A DNA stretch of 34,494 nucleotides. It comes from Leptolyngbyaceae cyanobacterium CSU_1_4. GTDB taxonomy: Bacteria; Cyanobacteriota; Cyanobacteriia; Elainellales; Elainellaceae. The notes below the pieces were generated by a model. The model searched no databases. It saw only the letters and a program-made list of their open reading frames with translations, and was not told where the DNA came from. Within the stretch, counting starts at the first letter, position 1. The number at the start of each line of letters is the position of its first letter. Positions 26,683-34,486 of the stretch are shown in pieces. The stretch is from NCBI GenBank assembly GCA_012034615.1, contig JAAUPA010000019.1:1-34494 (forward strand). Reading direction: 5' to 3'. The translations under genes and the position numbers were made by a program.

Positions 26683-29325
26683 CTAGAAACGACGATCGCA
26701 AATCTGTTTAACTTTTTTAGCCACAGACGTTTCAGATTTCATTAAATTTGAGTATTCATTGAGTTGCAGACAAGCAGTGTTCAACAACTCTTCTTCCGAA
26801 CCTACAGCGTTATTGTAACCGTCGCTAACAATTGTCTTACCAGCCGCACTAAATATCATTGAAGTCGTTTGAAAATCCTCTCCCTTCAGATCATTCTGAA
26901 GTTCACCCGTGCTTGCATTCCACTGACGCACTATGTTGTTGTAATTTCTACTCAAAATGGTCTGACCATCAGGACTGAAGCCCACCCAAATAGGCTGAAA
27001 ATGACCCTGATTCATCGTTCCCTGCAATTGTCTAATTTGTTGACCTGTTTTAACATCCCATACGCGAACAGTCTGGTCATCACTGCCGCTAACGATTTGG
27101 CTGCCATCTGGACTAAAGGCGATCGAAACCACCGAATACCGATGTCCTTTCAAGGGTTTGCCGATGAGCTTACCAGTCCGAGCATCCCACACGCGGATGG
27201 TTTGATCAACGCTACCACTCACAACTTGCCTGCCATCTGGACTAAACGCCACCGCCAGAACTGTTTTCTGGTGTCCCCGCCAACGTTGCCCCAAAGGTTG
27301 CCGAGTCTGAGCATTCCACACGCGCACCGTATGATCTCGATCGCCACTCACAACTTTTTTGCCATCAAAGCTAAAAGCAATGGAAACCACCGGATCTAAT
27401 AAAAGTCTTCTTCCTTGATCGACCTGAATAGAATGCAGCAGCGCACTATGAGCAGAGTGCGCGATCGAGCCGCGAGACCGAGGCATCAATAGCGATCGGC
27501 TCAGATCAACGGCTGCTATAGCATTCACCTGAGCCAGAACATTATTTTCAGCATTAAAAGGTTGGCTTGTAAGTAATTCCTCCGCAAAATCTGTCAACTG
27601 TTTGACCTGCTGCACTTTGACCTGTTGCTGTTGATAAACCGTAAGACCCATAACCCCAGGAATTAAAATGCTCAACGCCCATCTCTGAAATTGTTGTTGC
27701 CGCTCCTGCTTTTGGCGCTGAATTTCCTGCTGTTGCCGAAGCGCTTCAGCGTGCTGAGATGCCGTAAAAATTCCATTGCAATGGTGATGAGCGCACCCAC
27801 CCGTTCCTGATGTTGCCGCAGCACATTGAGTTCTGGAGGTCGCCAGAGGCAGCCTTCCGGGCGACCATTTTGCTCCCAGTACTCAGCATCATCTTCTAAA
27901 CGGCGTTGAAAGCGAAGGTCACTACGGCTTTGTTCCACCCACTGATTCAGCAATTGCCAGTGGTCAAATAATGCTTCATGGGTAATCTCAGCGGTTTCAG
28001 TGCCGTTATACGGGGTTGAGCAAGTAATTAATCGCACTTCTGGCTCTGAAAATTGATGAATTACCCGTTTCACCTGCTCTGGGTGGTCTTGGTGAGAAAT
28101 GAGACAATCTATAGCAACCCGACGACGAGTATCCTTAGTCCCTTCACCCAACTGCACTAAGCCGAGAAACAATCGCCGAGCGATCGCCTGTTCAGACGGC
28201 TTGAGGCTGTCGTACACCTCTTGCGCTTCGCCTGCCATTGCGCCCCCCACTCCCCCAATCTGGTCTAGCGTTTGGGCTGGAGTCATGCCTTTCGCCAGCC
28301 CCTTCCAAATGCAGTTGAGAGCACACTGAAGCAGCGGCAAAGCGCCTTCTCTGCCTTTGGTGTCTTCGGCTAATACATAAATTGTCGCTTCGTCGAGAGG
28401 GTGTCCTGCTAATTCTGCGGGTTTAGCAATGATTTGCCGCAATTCCTCCTCATTCATGGCAGGCACCAGAAATCCTTGCCGTGAAAACAAACGATTCAAC
28501 TCAGGATGTTTTTTGAATTTCGTCTAAAAAGTCACTGCGTACCGTAATGATCACCAAAACCTGCTGAGACTCCTCCTTAGCAGCTTCTAACAGATTTTCA
28601 ATAAACCGATCGCGCTCCATCGATTTTTTGCAAAGGGTATAAATTTCTTCAAACTGATCGATCAGCACAATCAGAGGCGAGACATCAGTTTCGGGAAGAA
28701 CATTGATAATTCGCCGCAGTCCGTCATACTTTCCAAACGAGTTTGCCTGTGCCAGCTCTGCGGCAAACTCTCGCGTTTTGCTCACAGGGGTCAGATCATT
28801 GGTGGCAACCCGTGCCAACACGGTGGCTAAAGATTCGAGGGGATAGGCTCCGGGCACCAAGACCGCCACCCTCGCCCGATCGCGCCCCGGCAAAGGTCGG
28901 CGGGCAAGTTCTGGAATGAGCCCGGCTCGTGCCAGCGAAGATTTTCCTGATCCGGATGGTCCAAAAATAGGCAAAATGCTAGCGATTGAGGTTTCTTCAT
29001 GCAGAATACTCAGCTTCTCCCACAGAATCGCAATCTCTTTCTCCCGCCCAAAGAAGCGATCGCCATCGGTTTCTTGAAATGCTAGCAGCCCTTGATAAGG
29101 ATTTGCCCCAATTGTTGAGGTCGAGGGCTGCGTTTCTGGTGGGCAGGGGCGATCGAATTGAGACGGATAGATAGTAATTTGTCCACCCGTGACATTCAGG
29201 ATGGTACTGCTCACAGCTTGCCCAATAATTTGGTTTTGGTTGCCCTCAGATTGTTGGTCGATGGGGCGATCGCCCTGGCTCCCTGGCTGAATTTGTCCAG
29301 TTGTTGAATCAGGCTCAGTTGACAT
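26683..29325 (-). CDS. STAND NTPase with WD40 repeats and N-terminal amyloid-like motif (NLR-type receptor), frameshifted twice in this sequence
   Basis: An 880-aa NLR-like sensor once two indels are repaired: one base too many in the T-run 28509-28514, one too few in the A-run 27766-27770. Residues 28-53 carry a Gly/Asn/Gln-rich motif (GNQNQIIGQAVSSTIL..) shared with the neighbouring effector. The nSTAND-type NTPase follows: 'NPYQGLLAFQETDGDRFFGR', Walker A 'FGPSGSGKSSL' (121-131), Walker B 'LIVLIDQFEE' (218-227), sensor 'VIITVRSDFLDEI'. A helical region ends in a coiled-coil stretch rich in Gln, then one hydrophobic segment ('SILIPGVMGLTVY'). Four clear WD40 repeats and one worn repeat form the sensing end. 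It starts three bases after the effector stop. The likely model is that ligand on WD40 drives NTPase oligomerisation, and the clustered motifs template the effector. The trigger is unknown. Confidence 0.85.
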
Positions 29326-29328
29326 CGC

Positions 29329-29790
29329 TTAATGACCAGGAAGATGAACATTGCCCGTAATGTTGCCCAGCACCGTCCCCCCCGAAACTTGCCCGATCAC
29401 CTGGTTCTGATTACCCACCACATTTTGAACAATCTGGTTACCCGGCGTGCCATCTGGAGCATCGGCTGCAAGGATATGGGCGATCGCCTCTGCCAAAGCT
29501 GGATCAGCTTCCAAAATCTTCTTCAATTGCACCCGCAACGCCACCTGTAAATCCGCATCATCTGGTGCTTTAGCCAAATCTTCAGCCGCTTCCTTAGCAG
29601 ATTCCTTCGCCTCCACCTTAAAGCGCAGCTTCTCCCAAATCGCTTGGGCTTTGTCCAAAGCACTTGTCGCCAATTGAGTGCCTGCGGTTTCTCCAGCTTT
29701 AGTCGCCGCACCCGCCGCCATCTTAGAACCTAAATTCAGCAAAGTGGGCAGAAAAGGGGCTAGAAAAGCAGTGATTGTAACAGCATCCAT
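29329..29790 (-). CDS. Bell-domain-like putative cell-death effector with C-terminal amyloid-like motif
   Basis: A 153-aa protein. The start at 29790 has AAGGTG six bases upstream; a longer reading from 29892 is rejected. Residues 1-35 are hydrophobic and Ala/Gly-rich ('ITAFLAPFLPTLLNLGS'), as in membrane-attacking N-termini. Residues 45-108 ('ALDKAQAIWEKLRFKVEAKE', 'LQVALRVQLKKILEADPALA') match my recollection of the bacterial Bell domain, the counterpart of fungal HeLo/HELL effector domains. A short linker leads to a C-terminal motif (117-149) with GN pairs at 117, 126, 142 and 146 and the core GNQNQVIGQVSGGTVL. Ten of those 16 residues match the motif at the receptor N-terminus. The gene is first in a two-gene operon with its own promoter gap. 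Toxic activity is inferred from the family and context, not shown. Confidence 0.7.
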   Translation of the reverse strand: MDAVTITAFLAPFLPTLLNLGSKMAAGAATKAGETAGTQLATSALDKAQAIWEKLRFKVEAKESAKEAAEDLAKAPDDADLQVALRVQLKKILEADPALAEAIAHILAADAPDGTPGNQIVQNVVGNQNQVIGQVSGGTVLGNITGNVHLPGH

Positions 29791-29934
29791 GATTTCACCT
29801 TCGAGAAAGTACTGTTTTTGAAAAATACTCTGGTTAAAGGGGCTAAAACCCGAAAATTGTAGATTGAACGGGGTAAATAAAGTTTTGTCCAAAGCGTAAC
29901 TTAGTTAGGTTGGCTCTGCCAAGACCTGAAGCCG

Positions 29935-31230
29935 TTATTTTTTCGCTCCAGCGCTGCCAGCCTCAACAAGGTCAGATTGAATTTTCTGATTTTGAATAGG
30001 TGAAGCATAAAACTTTTCCAAACCTAGCAACGACCACATCCACCGCTGCCGAATCAACAAAACCAGGATGCCGATCGCCCCCAACATCAACGCTGCGGCT
30101 CGATTAAAGCTACTCAGTTGCAATGCTCCCAGGTAATGGGAACCCACTAGAATCGCGTGTATTACGCCCAAAATTAGGGCAGGGATGGAGAGGAGATGGA
30201 GCGATCGCCAGCCTCTTCCCAGCCATTTTTGCGCACCATCAAAACTTGTCGCAGCTAAGGGCAGCATCAGCAACAGAGAGATTCCTCCCATGACAATTCC
30301 CCACTGATGTTGAGGCAGCATAAATAACAGTTTTTCTATGCGCCAGCCCCAAGAATGCACCACCATGTGAAACAGATGGGCGATCGATAAAATGAACCCT
30401 CCTACGCCAAAGGCGCGACGATAGCGCAACGGAAATGTCCACAAACGACTAACAGGACGGGCAATCAATGCCAACATCAAACAAAGAATTGCAGCATGAC
30501 CAGTATAATCCACCATTGTATCGGCACTTCGCAACAGCGTTAGGATACCAATGGTCAACGTCACCCAACCGCCCATACGGAACAGTTGACTCCGGCGATC
30601 GCGGCTCAGCATTCCCGTCGAAACGCCGACTAGCAGCATGGTTGGCAAGGTTCCCAACCCAAACGCCAATAGGGTTAGCCCTCCCGCCCCAGCGCTCCCT
30701 GCTCCAGCCGCTTTAATCTGCGCAGTGTACAAAAAGCCACAAGGAATTAACCCCCAAATTGCCCCTAAGAAAAAGGGTGTCCACCAGCGATCGCCAAACG
30801 ACAGTTTTACCATCACGCTGCTCAGGCGATCGTGCAGCTTGCCTTGAAGCAACGGATGTAGAAAGGGTAGCCGAGGCAAAATTTCTGGACTGACTTGGGT
30901 TAAGCCAAACCAAATCAGCAAGCTCCCGGTTAGCAACGCCATTGCTCGCCGCAGCAGACTACCCACCCCTGCCATCTGTCCCCCAGCAATAAGCACCGAA
31001 CCCAATGCGCCTATGCCTGCCCCAATTAAGGCGTAACTCAGCAGCCGTCCTAAATTAAGCAACAAGTGGAATAAAAGCGATCGCTTTGAGATACCTGCAA
31101 GGGGTCGATCCTCAGAATTCTCCTGTCGTTGCGAAAGAGAAAACGCCGCCGCGATTGGACCACACATTCCAGCGCAGTGCCCGAAGCTCCCTAAAAAACC
31201 CAGAATAAACAAAAGCAACAAATCAAGCAT
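29935..31230 (-). CDS. SafE/TauE (DsbD_2-type) membrane protein fused to a ferric-reductase-like transmembrane domain
   Basis: A 431-aa protein with about eleven membrane helices. The first half (to about residue 245) is a SafE/CcdA-like module with the metal- or thiol-type motif 'GHCAGMCGP' in helix 1 and 'GAIWGLIPCGFLY' in a later helix. The paired Cys residues suggest electron or metal handling across the membrane. The second half (about 265-400) has spaced His residues in helices ('SIAHLFHMVVHSWGW', 'WRSLHLLSIPALILGVIHAI'), as in heme-carrying ferric reductase-like domains. Proteins of this type are often met in cytochrome biogenesis or copper context. It lies 67 bases downstream of a TPR gene and close to petJ. 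The substrate is unknown. Confidence 0.75.
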   Translation of the reverse strand: MLDLLLLFILGFLGSFGHCAGMCGPIAAAFSLSQRQENSEDRPLAGISKRSLLFHLLLNLGRLLSYALIGAGIGALGSVLIAGGQMAGVGSLLRRAMALLTGSLLIWFGLTQVSPEILPRLPFLHPLLQGKLHDRLSSVMVKLSFGDRWWTPFFLGAIWGLIPCGFLYTAQIKAAGAGSAGAGGLTLLAFGLGTLPTMLLVGVSTGMLSRDRRSQLFRMGGWVTLTIGILTLLRSADTMVDYTGHAAILCLMLALIARPVSRLWTFPLRYRRAFGVGGFILSIAHLFHMVVHSWGWRIEKLLFMLPQHQWGIVMGGISLLLMLPLAATSFDGAQKWLGRGWRSLHLLSIPALILGVIHAILVGSHYLGALQLSSFNRAAALMLGAIGILVLLIRQRWMWSLLGLEKFYASPIQNQKIQSDLVEAGSAGAKK

Positions 31231-31297
31231 CCAGCCAACCCGTCGAGACGACTCAGTAGGTCTTCTCTATTATCACCGCAAACGAATCGTCAAAAAA

Positions 31298-32212
31298 CTA
31301 CCCAAAAGCTATAGTTCCAGGCAACATTTTCTGAATCAACCTCAAAACCTGCTGATAATCCGCCGTCGCGCCCTGCCGGTTCAAAGCCTCAGCCGCCTGT
31401 TTGAGATCCGCGATCGCCTCTCCCATTTTCCCCATTTCTTGATGCAATAAGCCACGGCTCACATAGGTTCTGACCTCGTGAGGATCGCGTTGTAGAACTT
31501 GGTTAAAGTCCTCTAATGCTGCAACACGATCACCCTTTTGGTGATAGACACAGCCCCGATTGTAATAGGCGCGAATATCAGCAGTGTTGAATTGAATGGC
31601 TTGGGTAAAATCGGCGATCGCTCCTTGCTGGTCGTTTAAGAGCACCTGCGCCAACCCTCGATCGTTGTAAATTTCTGCCAAGGTTAGCCGATCTAAAGGT
31701 GAAGCTTGACGCAGCGCCTGTCCATAATCCACCATAGCGTCTCGGTATGCAGCTAGATCAACTTCTGCTAAACCTCGGTTGTAATAAGCGCGATAGTCGT
31801 TTGGCTTAAGTTGCAAAACTTGCGTGTAATCGGCGATCGCTTCGGTAAATTTCCCAGACTTGTAGTATGCCAAACCTCGGTTTAAATAAGTCTCTACACT
31901 ATTCGGATTGAGTGCTAAAGCCTGAGTACAATCGAGGGTAGCGGCTGAGTAATCTTTGAGTTGCAAATAAGTCAGACAGCGATCGCTGTAGGCAACTGCA
32001 TCGTTAGAATCTAATTGAATCGCTTGGTTAAAGTGCTCTATTGCAGAGGCATAATCCTCTTTTTGAAAAGCCAAAACCCCAGCATGAATAACTTCTTTAG
32101 TCGTTGCTACTATTGGCATTCCGTCGGCAAACGCGGGTAGAGGCAGAAGCCAGAGCGCGATCGACAAGAAAACGTTCGATAAAAAAACATTGAGCAAATT
32201 TCGGAACAACAT
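31298..32212 (-). CDS. Exported TPR-repeat protein
   Basis: A 304-aa protein with an N-terminal signal peptide ('SIALWLLPLPAFA', cleavage after about residue 29). Seven tetratricopeptide repeats fill almost the whole mature chain. The consensus is clear: 'VETYLNRGLAYYKSGKFTEA' and 'IRAYYNRGCVYHQKGDRVAA' are two of the units. TPR proteins of this kind are scaffolds in the periplasm or thylakoid lumen. The gene lies between petJ and the SafE fusion on the same strand, separated from petJ by a hairpin, so it may be independently transcribed. I cannot name a partner; cytochrome or thylakoid assembly is only a guess from context. Confidence 0.85.
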   Translation of the reverse strand: MLFRNLLNVFLSNVFLSIALWLLPLPAFADGMPIVATTKEVIHAGVLAFQKEDYASAIEHFNQAIQLDSNDAVAYSDRCLTYLQLKDYSAATLDCTQALALNPNSVETYLNRGLAYYKSGKFTEAIADYTQVLQLKPNDYRAYYNRGLAEVDLAAYRDAMVDYGQALRQASPLDRLTLAEIYNDRGLAQVLLNDQQGAIADFTQAIQFNTADIRAYYNRGCVYHQKGDRVAALEDFNQVLQRDPHEVRTYVSRGLLHQEMGKMGEAIADLKQAAEALNRQGATADYQQVLRLIQKMLPGTIAFG

Positions 32213-32250
32213 AAATATCCCTATCCAGTACAGAGAGCTAGAATTCCAAG

Positions 32251-32272
32251 GCCCTCTCCCGTGGGAGAGGGC
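32251..32272. terminator. Hairpin terminator after petJ
   Basis: Perfect 10-bp arms GCCCTCTCCC and GGGAGAGGGC are joined by a two-base loop, 13 bases past the petJ stop. There is no strong T-run. Hairpins of this CCCTCTCCC type are also a common dispersed repeat in cyanobacteria. Confidence 0.6.
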
Positions 32273-32285
32273 TAAATCTCGTCAG

Positions 32286-32618
32286 TTACCAACCCTTTTC
32301 AGACTGTTCCAACACATAAGAAGCCACATTCTCAATTTGTTCAGGAGTCAGTTTTCCTTTAAAGGAGGGCATCGCAGCTTTGCCATTAGTGACTTGTGTG
32401 GTGATTGCTACTAGAGAAGCCATTTCGTACTTGTCTAGGATATCTTTTTTGAGAGTTTTAGCAGGATTGACCATATTGCCTCCGCCCATGTGACAAGCCG
32501 CACAGTTTGCACCAAAGATCTTGGCTCCATCTGCCACATCTGCCGCCATAACCGGACGGTTGAAGACCAACGTGGTCATCGCTAAGACCAGAAAAATAAC
32601 TGAGAGTAATTTTTTCAT
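32286..32618 (-). CDS. petJ: Cytochrome c6 (cytochrome c553)
   Basis: Lumenal electron carrier from cytochrome b6f to photosystem I or terminal oxidase, the copper-free substitute for plastocyanin. A 110-aa precursor: signal peptide (to 'PVMA', residue about 25), then a mature chain of about 85 aa starting '[20 protein letters not shown]' with the CAACH heme site. The axial Met is in '[11 protein letters not shown]', and the C-terminal helix is '[20 protein letters not shown]'. I chose the ATG at 32618 (AGGAAG just upstream). A reading four codons longer lacks a ribosome site. It is transcribed away from the petR-petP pair, which in Synechocystis represses petJ when copper is present. Confidence 0.95.
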   Translation of the reverse strand: MKKLLSVIFLVLAMTTLVFNRPVMAADVADGAKIFGANCAACHMGGGNMVNPAKTLKKDILDKYEMASLVAITTQVTNGKAAMPSFKGKLTPEQIENVASYVLEQSEKGW

Positions 32619-32987
32619 GTTCTTCCTCATTCATCGTTTTTAACTAAAAAAGTAAGGCACTAAAAAAGCAGGGTAATCAGAATGATCTGCGAAGCAGACA
32701 ACCCCTAATCACCCCACCGGGGGAACGAAACAGCTTCCAAATCCGAGAGTTAGAAATCTGTAGAGCTAACAAAATTTGTTGAATCTCTTCCCAAATAGTG
32801 CCAAATAGGATGGGCAGAGTCAAAAGACAGGCTGTCAAACCTTCAAGGTCTGACATTCAAGGTTTGTAAGATCTTGCAACAGAACAGGCTCCAAAATTGG
32901 CGTTGCTAGATAAAGCGATGAGTTTAGATCAGTTTAAATCTAAGATTGTCTGAGCTAAGATGAATTGCTCCCTCCCGATCGCCCTCT
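32619..32987. promoter_or_regulatory. petJ-petR divergent control region
   Basis: 369 bases without a gene. Toward petJ there is a reasonable promoter: TTGTCT (32701-32696, minus), a 17-base spacer, then GATTAC. Candidate operators are GACAG-G-CTGTC (32826-32836), AAACCTT with AAGGTTT (32837-32843 and 32859-32865), and TTAGAT with ATCTAA (32924-32929 and 32938-32943), the last 45 bases before petR. TTGTCTG occurs facing both genes (32946-32952 plus, 32701-32695 minus). BlaI-family repressors bind such palindromes, but which of these is used is not shown. Confidence 0.45.
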
Positions 32988-33416
32988 ATGGCTCCTCTGC
33001 CCGAACCTTCTCCAAAACAGCTCTCGCTCGGTCCTTTAGAATCAGAAATTCTAGAAATGATCTGGGTGCTTGGTTCTGCTTCGGTCAAAGATATTCACGA
33101 TCGCATCCTCACAGATCCCGACCGCGAGTTAGCCTATGCCTCGGTCACCACTGTATTGCAACGGCTGACGCAAAAAGGCTGGTTAGCGTGCGATCGCCAA
33201 GACCGAGCATTTCGCTGGCGACCCTTAGTCTCTCAGGCAGAAGCACAGGCATTGCAGGCGCACGATCAGCTTCAGCGGTTTTTGGCGATCGGCAATCCTG
33301 ATGTGGTGGCGGCTTTTGCCGACGAGTTAGACGGGGCAAGTGTTGAAAAAATAGAGGCGATCGCCCAACGCCTTAAGTCTATCCGTCAAGCCCGTCAAGC
33401 CCAGGAGGAAACCTAA
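32988..33416 (+). CDS. petR: BlaI/MecI-family repressor, PetR-like
   Basis: A 142-aa winged-helix regulator. 'LGPLESEILEMIWVLGSASV' leads into 'KDIHDRILTDPDRELAYASV' and the recognition helix and wing 'TTVLQRLTQKGWLACDRQDR', the BlaI/MecI pattern. The C-terminal helices mediate dimerisation. In Synechocystis the orthologous pair PetR-PetP controls petE and petJ: PetR activates plastocyanin and represses cytochrome c6 until PetP degrades it when copper is scarce. Here it faces petJ across one intergenic region and its stop overlaps the protease start (TAATG at 33414-33418), so it is very likely the same system. The symbol rests on this synteny plus family. Start at 32988 (first ATG in frame). 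Confidence 0.85.
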   Translation: MAPLPEPSPKQLSLGPLESEILEMIWVLGSASVKDIHDRILTDPDRELAYASVTTVLQRLTQKGWLACDRQDRAFRWRPLVSQAEAQALQAHDQLQRFLAIGNPDVVAAFADELDGASVEKIEAIAQRLKSIRQARQAQEET

Positions 33417-34285
33417 TGCATCTCAGCTTCATTGCGTTTTCCATAGCAGCAGTTTTTTGCATTCGGTTGGGCATTTCTCTCGAAGCCGAGCCGCGATCAT
33501 GGTCGAGTCGGTGGCAACGGGCGCTCAGCTTCTTCCTCCTGCCGCCGCTACTGCTGATGACAACGGCTTTGGCGGTGCTGTTGATGGGCACAGATGGATA
33601 TATGCTGGGTTTGCCCGTGGGCTGGATCGGGTATTTGTGGGCGATCGGTTTTTTGGGATATGCGGGTCTGCGGTTGCTGGGCTTGATGGTGGGAGGATGG
33701 CGATCGCTTCAAACGGTTCAGACTTATGATCCCTTTATTTTTCAAAAAACAGCCAATTTTCAAAAAACAGCCGGATATATTTTAGACACGCCTGCTTTAT
33801 TTGCGGCACAGGTCGGCTTTTGGAATTCTAAATTAGTCATCAGTCGCGGCTTATTGACCTCTTGCAACGATGCTCAAATTGAGGCAGTTCTCACCCACGA
33901 AGCTGCTCATCATCACTATCGAGACACCTTCTGGTTTTTCTGGATGGGCTGGTTGCGTCAGGCGACTAGTTGGCTCCCTTACTCCAATGTTCTGTGGCAA
34001 GAACTCCTACTGCTGCGTGAGCTTCGTGCCGATCAATGGGCTGCTCAAAAAATTGATGCGCTTCTATTAGCAGAAACATTATTATTAGTGGCTAAAGACT
34101 GTTCATCAATGCCTCCCGAAATCAATTGCGCAGCGTTCAGTAGTGCTGCTCCAGCCAGTCGCCTAGAGCAACGTATTGAAGCATTGTTGACTGAAGCAGA
34201 ACCGTTTTACCAAGGACAGAGCATCGTGTTCATTTGGGTGTTCATAGCAGTGTTGCCTTTGCTAACTCTCCTGTTGCATCAGTAG
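33416..34285 (+). CDS. petP: M56/BlaR-like membrane metalloprotease, PetP-like
   Basis: A 289-aa membrane protease. Three hydrophobic helices lie in the first 93 residues ('LSFIAFSIAAVFCIRLGIS', 'LSFFLLPPLLLMTTALAVLL', 'WIGYLWAIGFLGYAGLRLLG') and one at the C-terminus. The zinc site is 'LTHEAAHHHYRD' (HEAAH at 161-165), with a likely third ligand Glu in 'LLRELRADQWAAQ'. It lacks the extracellular penicillin-binding sensor of true BlaR1, as PetP does. AGGAGG precedes the start, and the one-base overlap with petR points to coupled translation. An 18-bp in-frame duplication gives 'FQKTANFQKTAG' at residues 109-120. The presumed role is to cleave PetR when copper is low. Confidence 0.85.
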   Translation: MHLSFIAFSIAAVFCIRLGISLEAEPRSWSSRWQRALSFFLLPPLLLMTTALAVLLMGTDGYMLGLPVGWIGYLWAIGFLGYAGLRLLGLMVGGWRSLQTVQTYDPFIFQKTANFQKTAGYILDTPALFAAQVGFWNSKLVISRGLLTSCNDAQIEAVLTHEAAHHHYRDTFWFFWMGWLRQATSWLPYSNVLWQELLLLRELRADQWAAQKIDALLLAETLLLVAKDCSSMPPEINCAAFSSAAPASRLEQRIEALLTEAEPFYQGQSIVFIWVFIAVLPLLTLLLHQ

Positions 34286-34310
34286 GTATAGCTATAAGTC
34301 GTTTGGTTAG

Positions 34311-34334
34311 AACAAGGGGCTAAAGCCCCTTGTT
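34311..34334. terminator. Hairpin after petP
   Basis: AACAAGGGGCT and AGCCCCTTGTT form a perfect 11-bp stem with a two-base loop, 26 bases past the petP stop. There is no long T-run. Such AGCCCCTT hairpins also occur as dispersed repeats in cyanobacteria. Confidence 0.6.
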
Positions 34335-34417
34335 CATTTCAGTGTTTAACTTCTCAGGGAGGGAAAACCGGAATTTATCAGCTAAATTTTTGGGCGTTGC
34401 TGAATGCAAGTATGAAA

Positions 34418-34486
34418 GCCCCCCAAATCCCCCAAATTGGGGGACTTCCGAACCCTTCAAAGTCCCATTTGGGGGATTCAGGGGGC
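34418..34486. repeat. C-rich inverted-repeat element, family B, copy 2
   Basis: It begins GCCCCCCAAATCCCCCAA (34418-34435) and ends with TTTGGGGGATTCAGGGGGC (34468-34486), the imperfect reverse complement. An inner palindrome CCCCCAAATTGGGGG sits in the 5' arm. The left arm matches the 6311-6386 element over CCCCCCAAATCCCCCAA, and both contain a central CTT..AAAG segment. No coding capacity. Confidence 0.8.
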
